The notes under the pieces: model-generated
Databases searched by the model: none
What the model was told of the DNA's origin: nothing
The model's input: the letters and a program-made list of their open reading frames with translations, nothing else
In this document: positions 7,288 to 15,475 of the stretch, one piece after another
How the letters are laid out: each line of letters begins with the position of its first letter
Position numbering within the stretch: the stretch's first letter is position 1
Position numbers and translations under genes: made by a program
Source of the DNA: Microtetraspora sp. NBRC 13810
GTDB taxonomy: Bacteria; Actinomycetota; Actinomycetes; Streptosporangiales; Streptosporangiaceae
Direction of reading: 5' to 3'
Assembly: GCF_030268685.1 (NCBI RefSeq)
Contig: NZ_BSRQ01000028.1
Span: forward strand, 1 to 64,000
Length of the DNA: 64,000 nucleotides

Positions 7288-9525
7288 TCACGCCGGGCGG
7301 GCGAGCCGGGCGAAGGACAGCACGACCACCGTCGAGAGCAGCCAGCCCAGCAGGCCGGCGATGTTGAGCAACGCCGAGGCCAGCTCCCCCTCCGGCGTCC
7401 GCGTCTCGGGGTACCACGTCGCGCGCTGGCCCAGCGAGATGAGCGGGATCACGGTGTCCACCGTGTAGAACACCGGATCGAAGCAGCGCACCTGGCCGTC
7501 CCCGCACGGTCCCGGACGCGGCGCCCGCCCGGCCGCGGTGGCGGTGCCGTCCCGGGGCCCGGCCACGTCGTCCACGGTGACGATCCGGCCGTCCACGGCG
7601 TAGACGTTCCCCCGCGGATCGGTGGCCCGCAGGGTGTGCTGGACGGCGGGGGTCAGCATCATGACGCCGACCAGGGCGAGCAGGGCGCCCAGCAGCCACA
7701 GCACCCGCCCCGGGCGGTAGCCGTACCCGACGGTGAGACCGTAGAGGGCGTCGCGGGCGTCCCTGACCATCCTGCGCGGTGTGCGCCCGCCCGGCGACGG
7801 CGTCCGCCTGGCCTGCCGGCGCTGCTCGATGAGCAGCCGCTCCGCCTCCGCCGGGTGGCCGTGCTGGCGGAACACCCGCGCCGCCTGCTCGTACGGCCCG
7901 GCGTCGAAGGGGACCATCCGGCGCAGCCAGTCGCGGCGGGCCCGCCAGTCCCACCCACCGGCGAACCGGTCGTAGCCGAACCCGGCGATCGCCGTGTCCG
8001 CCGGCCACCTGGCCGGGTCGTCGGCGAGCAGCGAGGTGACCGCGCCGGTGAGGTCCACCCTCGGCGGGACCTCTGCCCAGCGCAGGTGCATGCCGCCGCG
8101 TGCCGTGGCCGACACGGCCTTGATCCCCTCGGTGAAGGTGCCGCCCTCGCAGTCGAGCCGCCCCTCGATCACGCATCGGTTCAGCGACACCCGGCCCTCG
8201 GCGACGAATCCCCCGGAAAGCAGGATCGACCCGCGGGCCACCACCTGCTGGAGGGACAGCGCCTCACCGCCCGGATGGCGCAGGTGCGCGCCCTGCGCGT
8301 CCAGGACGCGGCCGATCGTCGCGGAGCGGAACCTCAGGCGGCCCCCGGCGGCCACCACGTCCCGCAGATCCACCCCGCCGTCGACCACCACGCCCTCGGC
8401 GGCGACGAGCACGCCGTCGTGCCCCCGGGTCCAGTTCGTTCCCCTCAGGGTCAGGTCGCCCCGCAGGTGCGCCCCCGCCAGCCGCAACGTGCCCTGGACG
8501 GCCACTCCGCGTTCGATGAGGAGCCCGGAGCTCAGCTCGGCGTTGGTCAGGTCCAGGGCGCGTCCGCCGCCGACCGTGAACGAGGAGCCCGCGCAGATCC
8601 GGACGGCGCTGTAGGAGCCGCGGGAGAGGTCCACGCCGCCGCCGATCCGGCACTCGCCCTCGACGGCGAGGTCGCCGCCGACGGCGAGCCCGGGGGCGTC
8701 GATCGCGGAGCCGCCGCCCCGGCTGCTGGCGTAGCCGGTCCCGTCGGCCGTCTCGGCGGGTTCCAGGGTGGCGTCGCGGATGAGGAACTGGCCGGAGATC
8801 CGGGCGTTGCCGAGGGCCACCCGGCCCCGGACGAGCGGACGGCGGCCCGTCTGGTCGCCGATGAGGAAGACGCTGCCGCCGATCCGCGCGTCGCCCAGGT
8901 TCAGGGCGAGCCCGCGGTCGGGACGGGTCAGCCGGGCGCCGGTGAGGTCCAGCGAGCCGGCCACCTCGATTCCCAGCAGGCGTACCTCGCCGCGCGCCTC
9001 GAAGCCGTGCAGGAACCGGATCGTCCCGCCGACCCGCATCCGGTCGGCCTGGACCGCCCGCCGCGCCGACTCGATCACCGTGTCCAGGCAGAGCAGCCGC
9101 CCGCCGATCTCCGACTCGCACAGCCACACCGCCGCGGTACAGGACGTGCTGGCCGAGGTCCACAGGTCGCCGGTGATCCGGGACCTGGACAGGTCCAGGT
9201 CGCGGCGGACGCGCAGCCCGTTGGCCCGCAGGCCGGGAAGCGTGCAGCCGTCGAAGGTGAGCAGGTGCAGTTCGGCGCCGTCCAGGTCCACCGGCCCGTC
9301 GAACACGCAGCCGGTGAAGCGGAGCGGGAAGGGCACCTCCATGCCGCTCAGGTCGAGCCGTCCGCCGATCCTGGCGCCCTCGATCGCGAGCCCGCGCGGA
9401 TCGACCTCGTCCGCGCCGCGCCGGCACAGCTCCCGGATCACCCGTCCTTCGACGACGTCGCCGTCCCCCGCCCGCAGGACCTCACCCGCCGAGCAGATCC
9501 GTGACAGCGTCTCCTCATCGACCAC
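7288..9525 (-). CDS. Beta-helix (pentapeptide-like) protein with C-terminal membrane anchor
   Basis: A 745-residue protein. Residues about 40-480 are a long run of degenerate repeats of the form xxxxGxLxLxGAxIxG (for example IGGRLDLSGMEV, ARIGGSVFLIGD, GDLTLRGTNW) with a period near 20-23. This predicts a right-handed beta-helix like pentapeptide-repeat or bactofilin folds. A charged linker (about 520-600) leads to two TM helices (around 610-630 and 715-738) flanking an extracytoplasmic loop with FYTVDTVIPLISLGQ, which resembles an ion-channel pore segment. Similar actinomycete proteins are usually called hypothetical or membrane-associated oxidoreductase. It starts at GTG. It could be a scaffold coupled to a channel-like anchor; the function is not known. 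Confidence 0.7.
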   Translation of the reverse strand: MVDEETLSRICSAGEVLRAGDGDVVEGRVIRELCRRGADEVDPRGLAIEGARIGGRLDLSGMEVPFPLRFTGCVFDGPVDLDGAELHLLTFDGCTLPGLRANGLRVRRDLDLSRSRITGDLWTSASTSCTAAVWLCESEIGGRLLCLDTVIESARRAVQADRMRVGGTIRFLHGFEARGEVRLLGIEVAGSLDLTGARLTRPDRGLALNLGDARIGGSVFLIGDQTGRRPLVRGRVALGNARISGQFLIRDATLEPAETADGTGYASSRGGGSAIDAPGLAVGGDLAVEGECRIGGGVDLSRGSYSAVRICAGSSFTVGGGRALDLTNAELSSGLLIERGVAVQGTLRLAGAHLRGDLTLRGTNWTRGHDGVLVAAEGVVVDGGVDLRDVVAAGGRLRFRSATIGRVLDAQGAHLRHPGGEALSLQQVVARGSILLSGGFVAEGRVSLNRCVIEGRLDCEGGTFTEGIKAVSATARGGMHLRWAEVPPRVDLTGAVTSLLADDPARWPADTAIAGFGYDRFAGGWDWRARRDWLRRMVPFDAGPYEQAARVFRQHGHPAEAERLLIEQRRQARRTPSPGGRTPRRMVRDARDALYGLTVGYGYRPGRVLWLLGALLALVGVMMLTPAVQHTLRATDPRGNVYAVDGRIVTVDDVAGPRDGTATAAGRAPRPGPCGDGQVRCFDPVFYTVDTVIPLISLGQRATWYPETRTPEGELASALLNIAGLLGWLLSTVVVLSFARLARPA

Positions 9526-9730
9526 GATCCCGCTTCCCGACGTCCCTGTGAAACAGCCCGTTCTACGAAGAATCAGGCGTCACGTCAACTTCGCGCCGGG
9601 GGGACGCGGCCACCGTGGTGGACGCCGGGGCTGGGCCCTGCGCCGGCAGCCGTACCCGCCCTGGACGGCGGGCAGGCTCATGTGGCCGCGGCGCCGCGAC
9701 CGGCCCGGGGCCAGGGCGACGACGGAATCC

Positions 9731-9758
9731 GGCCCCTCCCCCGCGGCGGGGAGGGGCC
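9731..9758 (-). terminator. Hairpin terminator after PHP-domain gene
   Basis: An 11-bp perfect stem (GGCCCCTCCCC with GGGGAGGGGCC) and six-base loop, 14 bp beyond the stop of the gene at 9773. The remaining gap 9526-9730 shows nothing else that I can support. Confidence 0.7.
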
Positions 9759-9772
9759 GGGTCGTCAGCGGA

Positions 9773-11275
9773 CTAGCGGGCCCGGACGAAGATTGGGTTG
9801 GAGTAGAACCACAGGTCTTCCCAGGGGCTCTCCTTGCCGTCGGCCAGCGGCTCCATCTCGTCGGTGCTGGTGCCGCGGACGCGCAGGTAGGTGTCCTGCT
9901 CCACGTCGCGCAGGGTGTACTTGATGACGTAGTCGGCGCCCTGCCTGCGCCAGTCACGCGGGCCGAACCGCGCCACGACCTTCGTGGTGGGGTTGGTGTC
10001 GGCGTCGAGGTCGGCGCTGACGCCGGTCACCTGGCCGACGATCAGGTCCACGCGCCGGACCTCGGGGCGGTCGCCGTTGGCGTTCTTGCCGTTCAGCGGG
10101 CGGAACTTGATCTCCACCTCGACGTCGCCGCGGCTGCGGCGGCTGACCGTGAGGGTCTCGCCCACCGCGGCCTCGCGGCCCTGGCTGGCGGCCGTGACGT
10201 CCAGGGCGGTGATCAGGTCACCGGTGGTGACGAAGATCCGGCCGTTGCGCAGGCCGTCCATGATGTCGCCGTAGTCCTGGCGGGCCATCACGTAGGTCTT
10301 GCTGTACTCGCCCGGCCAGAAGTCCGAACCGCCGCGGGTCCAGTGCACGTGCGAGTCGGAGGTGGCGGTGATCCACCAGTGCCGGCCCTCACCGAGCAGC
10401 GAGTCCCACAGACCGCCGACCCGGGCGGTCATCTGGTCGAAGCCGCCGTAGGTCGGGTGGTTGCCGTACCCGCCACGCGCGCCGCCGACGAGCGGGCCCG
10501 CCTGGTGACCGGGGGCGCCCTCGAAGCCGACGTAGACGTCGGGGGCGACGTTGTTGCCGTTGCGGAACTCCTTGGGGGTGTCCTGGCCCCACTTGCCCAG
10601 GCCGGTGGCCGACCGGGAGGCGTGGTGCGCGATCACCAGCGGCTTCTGCCCCATCCCGCGGGCGGCCTTGAGGAACTCCACCATCTTGGCCTCGGTGTCC
10701 CGGCCCGGGTCGGCGGGGAACGGGTCCAGCTTGGCGAAGCGACTCTCCAGTTCGAAGAGCTGCTGGGCCTCGCCGGAGTGGTGCGGGATCATCAGGGTGT
10801 GGTGGTCCAGCGCCGGGGCGTCGAACTCCATGCCCCAGAACTGCAGGACCTCGGGAACCATGACGCGCGAGCGCAGCAGGTCGGGGTATGCCTGCTCCAG
10901 GTTCACCTTCGAGTGGGTCGGACCGCCGTGGTCGGTGCACATCGCCCAGGTCAGGCCGAAGTACTTCGCCATGATCGCATTGGTCACGATCGGGTAGACG
11001 GCGTCGGCGCCCTTGTGGAACGTCGGCGGGTTGGTCTTGGTGTCGAACTCGCCGCTGTACTCCGAGTGCACGTGGTGGTCGCCGGCGCGCCACACCCGGT
11101 CACGGGAGCCGCCGCCCTGGCCGCCGGAGCTGTGCCTGTCGTCGTCGGCCTGCGCGGGGGTGCCGCCCACCAGCGGGCTCGCGGCCGCCAGCGTCGCCCC
11201 GACGCCGGCGTACTTGACCAGCCGGCGACGCGAGATCGCCGCGTTCTCCCGGTCCTCGGAACTGCTGTCCTTCAC
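9773..11275 (-). CDS. Tat-exported PHP-domain (metallo-phosphoesterase-like) protein
   Basis: About 500 residues from a GTG at 11275 that has GAAAGG seven bases upstream; a longer frame to 11356 has no ribosome site. The twin-arginine signal is SRRRLVK at 15-21, followed by the hydrophobic GVGATLAAASPLVG and a likely cleavage after TPAQA. The mature protein opens with GDHHVHSEYSG (66-71 is DHHVHS), the metal-binding start of the PHP fold. Further histidines occur in CTDHGGPTHS, MIPHHSGE and IAHHASRS, and a SDSHVHW segment appears later. PHP enzymes are usually trinuclear metal phosphoesterases. A C-terminal beta-rich part (about 380-490) may bind substrate. Export argues for an extracellular phosphoester substrate. 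Confidence 0.8.
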   Translation of the reverse strand: MKDSSSEDRENAAISRRRLVKYAGVGATLAAASPLVGGTPAQADDDRHSSGGQGGGSRDRVWRAGDHHVHSEYSGEFDTKTNPPTFHKGADAVYPIVTNAIMAKYFGLTWAMCTDHGGPTHSKVNLEQAYPDLLRSRVMVPEVLQFWGMEFDAPALDHHTLMIPHHSGEAQQLFELESRFAKLDPFPADPGRDTEAKMVEFLKAARGMGQKPLVIAHHASRSATGLGKWGQDTPKEFRNGNNVAPDVYVGFEGAPGHQAGPLVGGARGGYGNHPTYGGFDQMTARVGGLWDSLLGEGRHWWITATSDSHVHWTRGGSDFWPGEYSKTYVMARQDYGDIMDGLRNGRIFVTTGDLITALDVTAASQGREAAVGETLTVSRRSRGDVEVEIKFRPLNGKNANGDRPEVRRVDLIVGQVTGVSADLDADTNPTTKVVARFGPRDWRRQGADYVIKYTLRDVEQDTYLRVRGTSTDEMEPLADGKESPWEDLWFYSNPIFVRAR

Positions 11276-11427
11276 TGTGAAGCCTTTCAGTGCTGCTGCG
11301 GTCTGGGGGTGCCAACCGCCGAGTGTCGAAGAACGCACTGAACGCGACATGAACATGGATCAGGACAGTCAAGAACACTAGATTCCGGTCCAACAGTTTC
11401 CGGGCCGGTCATGCCCCCTGTCACGGT

Positions 11428-11532
11428 TCACAGCAGCGTGAGCCACAGCTGGAAACGGTGCGCGGCCAGACCCGCGATGACCAGGAACCAGACCGCGAGC
11501 ACGACCGTGTGGAAGCGGACCGCGAGCGACAC
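11428..11532 (-). CDS. Possible 34-residue single-pass membrane protein
   Basis: A short frame from a GTG at 11532 encodes VSLAVRFHTVVLAVWFLVIA followed by GLAAHRFQLWLTLL. It is one hydrophobic helix flanked by Arg/His, and an in-frame stop lies just upstream. It falls in the 216-bp gap between the PHP gene and the Lrp gene, on the same strand. The ribosome site is weak (GGTGAG only two bases from the start), so this is a candidate only. Confidence 0.3.
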   Translation of the reverse strand: MSLAVRFHTVVLAVWFLVIAGLAAHRFQLWLTLL

Positions 11533-11566
11533 CGCTCACCATCCACCATGACCCAAGGGCGTACCG

Positions 11567-12061
11567 TCAGCGCCCGCGAGGCACGTCCGTCAGCGGGAAC
11601 GCCAGGCCGGTCTTGACGGTGTCGAAAACCAGCAGAGTCTCATACCGCCTGACGTTGTCATCGCTCTTGAAAAGGCGGTCGCCGAGCCGGCCGCAGTCGC
11701 GCATGCTGGGCGCCGTCACGATGACCGCGTAGTCCCAGGGCCCGGCCACCCGGTAGCACTGCTGAACACCCGGCTCCGTGCGCATCCGGTCGGCGAAGAC
11801 ACTGTGATGCTCGAACGACTCGCGGACCAGGGTCACCAGCACCACGGCCTGGACCATGGGACCGAGCCGGTGCGGATCCACGATGGCCGCCTGCCTGACG
11901 ACGAGGCCGTCCCTGCGATAGCGGGCGATCCGCCGCTGAACGGCACTGGCGGACAGGCCCACCTGCTCGCCGAGATCGAACAGGGTGCGGTCGGCGTCGT
12001 GCTGGAGAAGATCGAGAAGCTGTGCGTCGATGTCGTCCAGGTGCGGCGGCGGCTCGGCCAT
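11567..12061 (-). CDS. Lrp/AsnC-family transcriptional regulator
   Basis: A 164-residue protein with an N-terminal HTH (DIDAQLLDLLQHDADRTLFD to about 60, with SASAVQRRIARYRRDG as recognition helix) and a RAM ligand-binding domain (about 70-155, CYRVAGPWDYAVIV). This is full length for the family. Such proteins form octamers that sense amino acids. It is divergent from a PLP-dependent dehydratase gene with a 96-bp AT-rich gap, so it most likely regulates that gene in response to the substrate or a related amino acid. Confidence 0.9.
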   Translation of the reverse strand: MAEPPPHLDDIDAQLLDLLQHDADRTLFDLGEQVGLSASAVQRRIARYRRDGLVVRQAAIVDPHRLGPMVQAVVLVTLVRESFEHHSVFADRMRTEPGVQQCYRVAGPWDYAVIVTAPSMRDCGRLGDRLFKSDDNVRRYETLLVFDTVKTGLAFPLTDVPRGR

Positions 12062-12157
12062 GCATGATTATTGCGTCCCGGCGCGAAAATTCCCAATCGC
12101 TGTGATCGGACTTTCGATTAGCGTCGGCCGTGCCTGGTACCGGACGAAAGGGCGCGC

Positions 12158-13114
12158 ATGGATCTGGACGTGACGCGGATCGAGCAAGCCCGCGAAGTGA
12201 TCGACCCGGTCTTCCTCGACACCCCTCAGTACATCGACGAGCAGTTGTGCCGGGCACTGGGCCGCACGGTGACCGTGAAAGTGGAGACCGCCAACCCGGT
12301 GCGCAGCTTCAAAGGCCGCGGCGCCGACCTGATGCTGAGCACACTGCCCGCGGGGACGCGAGTGGTGTGCGCGAGTTCGGGCAACTTCGGGCAGGCGGTC
12401 GCCTACGCGGGCCGGTCTCGGGGGATCGAGGTGGAGGTCTTCGTCCCGGAGACGGTCAACCCCGGCAAACGGGAGCGGATGGAGACCTTCGGCGCCCGGG
12501 TGATCACGGCCGGCGCAGACGGCTGGCAGGCCCGCGCGGCGGTGGCCGCGTACGCCGGACGCCGGCCCGATCTCGTCTACCTGCGCGACGGCCGGCAGGA
12601 GGCCATCGCCGAAGGCGCCGGAACGATCGCGGTCGAGTTGACCCGCGACCCCGGACAGCACTATGACGCGATCGTGCTCCCCGTCGGTGACGGCGCCCTG
12701 ATCAACGGGGTGGCCCGGTGGATGAAACATCACACGCCGTCGGTCCGGATCGTGGGAGTCAACGCGGCGGGCGCCCCGTCGATGCTGCACAGCCTGCGGG
12801 CCGGTCACGCGGTCACCCTCGACAGGACCGACACGTTCGCCGACGGGATCGCCGTCCGCGCTCCGCTCGACGTCTCGGTGCGGCGGGTTCAGGTGCTGGT
12901 GGACGAGATCGTCCTGGTGACCGACGAGCAGATCGCCGAGGCGATGGACCTGGTGGCGCGCACCCTGGGCATCATCGTGGAACCGGCCGGCGCGGCCGGC
13001 CTGGCGGCGATCGCCGGTGGAACGGTCCGCGGGGACCGTCTGGCGACCGTGCTGACCGGCGCCAACCCCCGCCCGGAACAGCTCAGGCACCTCGCCACCC
13101 GGCTGACACGCTGA
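12158..13114 (+). CDS. PLP-dependent threonine/serine dehydratase-like enzyme
   Basis: A 318-residue fold-type II PLP enzyme of the serine/threonine dehydratase family. The Schiff-base lysine is K52 in SFKGRGA. SSGNFGQA (73-80) is the substrate-binding loop, and the glycine-rich phosphate clamp is GDGALINGVA. The C-terminal EPAGAAGLAA is typical of catabolic threonine dehydratases. It lacks the C-terminal ACT regulatory domain of biosynthetic IlvA, so it is probably catabolic or acts on another hydroxy-amino acid. The divergent Lrp-type regulator fits amino-acid-responsive control. Exact substrate specificity cannot be read from the sequence. Confidence 0.85.
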   Translation: MDLDVTRIEQAREVIDPVFLDTPQYIDEQLCRALGRTVTVKVETANPVRSFKGRGADLMLSTLPAGTRVVCASSGNFGQAVAYAGRSRGIEVEVFVPETVNPGKRERMETFGARVITAGADGWQARAAVAAYAGRRPDLVYLRDGRQEAIAEGAGTIAVELTRDPGQHYDAIVLPVGDGALINGVARWMKHHTPSVRIVGVNAAGAPSMLHSLRAGHAVTLDRTDTFADGIAVRAPLDVSVRRVQVLVDEIVLVTDEQIAEAMDLVARTLGIIVEPAGAAGLAAIAGGTVRGDRLATVLTGANPRPEQLRHLATRLTR

Positions 13115-13184
13115 ACGGGGCCTCCCCGGGCGCCCACCCCTCGTAACCGGGGCGATCGTGCCTCCGGCCCTCCGACGACCGGTC

Positions 13185-13475
13185 CGCCGGGATGTCCAGG
13201 GCGTTGAGGAACGCGGCGGCGGCCGGAGAGGGGCGCAGGGAGATCAGGTGTTCCACCCGGGTGGGGGGATCACGGAAGTCGACGAACACCTCGCTGGACA
13301 GCCGGTGCAGGTCCACGTCGGACTCGTCGGCCAGCGGGTGGCCGGGTGCGACCACCGCGACCAGATCACCCTGTGCCAGGGCGCGGCCCCGGACGCCCTT
13401 CGGGCGCACGCCCGGCTGCCTGCCGGGCGGCGGCAGGAACGCTTCGCCGGCTCCACGGTATCCATCGTGCATCAC
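13185..13475 (-). pseudogene. Remnant of a LysR-family regulator
   Basis: The reverse-strand frame keeps a recognisable piece of a LysR substrate-binding domain: GRALAQGDLVAVVAPGHPLA, then LSSEVFVDFRDPP, then SPAAAAFLNAL, which resembles the usual C-terminal end. The N-terminal HTH (about 180 residues) is missing and the middle of the domain is shortened. The frame then runs on into the end of the dehydratase gene. This indicates a decayed or deleted regulator, originally divergent from the MFS gene at 13538. A LysR-type box survives next to it at 13495-13509. Confidence 0.6.
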
Positions 13476-13494
13476 GATCGCTAGCGTGACAAAT

Positions 13495-13509
13495 ATGCGT
13501 TGGACTCAT
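13495..13509 (+). promoter_or_regulatory. LysR-type T-N11-A box
   Basis: ATGCGTTGGACTCAT has ATG/CAT arms and the T(13496)-N11-A(13508) spacing typical of LysR binding sites. It is placed 29 bp before the MFS start codon, between that gene and the LysR remnant. Confidence 0.45.
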
Positions 13510-13537
13510 TGATCGCCGCTGCCCGAGGCTATGAGGC

Positions 13538-14749
13538 ATGACGAGGGCAGCCGCGCGCCGGGCGCGCCACGGGGACGGTGCGGCAACGCTGAGCCGCGGG
13601 TTGCTCCTCCTGATGGCCGCGGCGACGGGGCTCTCGGTCGCCAACAACTACTTCGCCCAGCCGCTGCTGGACCTGCTCGGCCGGGAGCTTCGGCTCGGCG
13701 CCACGATGGCCGCACTGCTCGTCACGGCCGCGCAGGTCGGTTACGGGCTGGGGCTGATGCTGCTCGTCCCGCTCGGCGACCTGGTCGAACGCCGCCGGCT
13801 CGCCGTCCTGCTGTACGCGGCGACCGCGGTGTTCCTGCTGGTCTCGGCGACCGCGCCGAACGGGCCCATGCTGCTGGCCGGGACCGTGCTCACCGCGTTC
13901 ACCTCGGTGGCGGCCCAGATCGTGGTGCCGTACGCCGCCACGCTCGCGGCACCGGGGCGGCGCGGCCGGGTGATCGGCATGGTGATGACCGGCCTGATGC
14001 TGGGCGCCCTGCTGTCCCGTACCGTGTCGGGCGCGCTCGCCGAACTCGGCGGCTGGCGGACGGTCTACTGGGTGAGCGCGATCCTCGTCGCCGGGGTGAC
14101 GGTGCTGCTGTGGCGCTTTCTGCCGCGGCTGCACACCCCGATCGGGCTGTCGTACCCGGCGCTGCTGCGCTCCACGATCGCGCTGTTCCGCCACGAACCG
14201 GTGTTGCGGTGGCGGGCCGGCATCGCCGCCCTGTCGCTCGCGTCGTTCCAGGTGCTGTGGACGGCCGTGACCTTCCTGCTCGCCGGCCCTCGGTACGGCT
14301 GGTCCGAGGCGGCCATCGGGCTGCTCGGGCTGGTCGGCGCGGTGGGCACGGTGACCACGGTGGTGGCCGGCCGCCTGGCTGACCGCGGCCACGTGCAGTG
14401 GGTCACCGGGATCGGCACCGCCGCGCTGGCCGCGTCCTGGCTGCTGATCGGCGCGGCCGAGAGCTCGCTGATCTGGCTCGCCGGCGGGTTGATCGTCCTC
14501 AACATGGCGCACCAGGCGGTGCTCAACAGCAACCAGAACGTCATCTACGCGCTGCGCCCCGAGATCCGCAACCGGCTCAACTCCGCGTTGACGACGGCGT
14601 TCTTCGCCGGCGGCGCCGCAGGATCGGCGCTGGCCGCCGTGGTGTGGACGCGCGGCGGCTGGACCGCCGTGAGCGTCCTGGGCGGCCTGCTGGCCTGCGG
14701 GACCTTCGTCCTGTGGGCACTGGAACGAACCAGGCTATCCCGCTCATGA
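13538..14749 (+). CDS. MFS transporter (YnfM-like)
   Basis: A 403-residue, 12-TM major facilitator. N-terminal SVANNYFAQPLLDLLGRE, motif A as PLGDLVERRRLAV and a second copy as GRLADRGHVQWV match the YnfM/YgaY-like exporters, which in actinomycetes are usually paired with a LysR regulator. Here that regulator survives only as a fragment, while its probable binding site remains. The downstream DsbA-fold gene begins 52 bp after the stop. The substrate is unknown. It may now be constitutive or silent. Confidence 0.88.
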   Translation: MTRAAARRARHGDGAATLSRGLLLLMAAATGLSVANNYFAQPLLDLLGRELRLGATMAALLVTAAQVGYGLGLMLLVPLGDLVERRRLAVLLYAATAVFLLVSATAPNGPMLLAGTVLTAFTSVAAQIVVPYAATLAAPGRRGRVIGMVMTGLMLGALLSRTVSGALAELGGWRTVYWVSAILVAGVTVLLWRFLPRLHTPIGLSYPALLRSTIALFRHEPVLRWRAGIAALSLASFQVLWTAVTFLLAGPRYGWSEAAIGLLGLVGAVGTVTTVVAGRLADRGHVQWVTGIGTAALAASWLLIGAAESSLIWLAGGLIVLNMAHQAVLNSNQNVIYALRPEIRNRLNSALTTAFFAGGAAGSALAAVVWTRGGWTAVSVLGGLLACGTFVLWALERTRLSRS

Positions 14750-14801
14750 CCCGTACCGGGCGACCGAACCACATCCACCATCCAAGAAGGGACAACCAAC
14801 C

Positions 14802-15434
14802 ATGAACATCTCCCGGCCGGCCACTGTCGCCGATCTGTGGTTCGATCCACGCTGCCCATGGGCGTGGATCACCTCCCGCTGGCTGCTGGAAGTCGAACAG
14901 GTGCGACCTGTCGAACCGCGTTTCCACGTGATGAGCCTCTCGGTGCTCAACGAGGGGCGGGAGGTGCCGGAGAAGTACCGCCAGGGCATGGTCGAGGGCT
15001 GGGGGCCGGTGCGCGTCTGCGTCGCGGCCGAGCAGCGGCACGGCACCGAGATACTGCGACCGCTCTACACCGCCATGGGAACCCTGATTCACCGGCAGAA
15101 GGCCGGCCTGGGCCGGGACATGATGCTCGCCGCCCTCGCCGATGCCGGCCTCCCGGCGGAACTCGCCGACGCGGCGGACGACCCCGGCTACGACGAGGCG
15201 CTGCGCGCCAGCCACCACGCCGGCATGGACCCCGTCGGCGCCGAGGTCGGCACGCCCGTCATCCACGTTCCCGGCGCCGACGGCGAACTCATCGCGTTCT
15301 TCGGCCCGGTGATCTCCCCCGCCCCGCGCGGCGAGGCCGCCGGCCGCCTCTGGGACGGCGTCCTCGCCGTGGCGGGCACCGACGGCTTCTTCGAGCTCAA
15401 GCGCACCCGCACCCGCGACCCGATCTTCGGCTAG
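14802..15434 (+). CDS. DsbA-fold, mycothiol-dependent nitroreductase-like protein
   Basis: A 210-residue cytosolic thioredoxin-fold protein of the group containing mycobacterial Rv2466c. It is recognised by WFDPRCPWAWITSRWLLEV and the cis-Pro region GTPVIHVPG. The active site reads C18-P-W-A21, with a single cysteine. Rv2466c is described with a CPWC motif, so the second cysteine is replaced here. A monothiol form would still allow mycothiolation at C18. It begins eight bases after AAGAAGGGA. It lies between two MFS genes on the same strand, suggesting a detoxification cluster. Confidence 0.75.
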   Translation: MNISRPATVADLWFDPRCPWAWITSRWLLEVEQVRPVEPRFHVMSLSVLNEGREVPEKYRQGMVEGWGPVRVCVAAEQRHGTEILRPLYTAMGTLIHRQKAGLGRDMMLAALADAGLPAELADAADDPGYDEALRASHHAGMDPVGAEVGTPVIHVPGADGELIAFFGPVISPAPRGEAAGRLWDGVLAVAGTDGFFELKRTRTRDPIFG

Positions 15435-15475
15435 CGCACCAGAAAGCCCATACCGTGCACGATCAGAGAGAAGAA

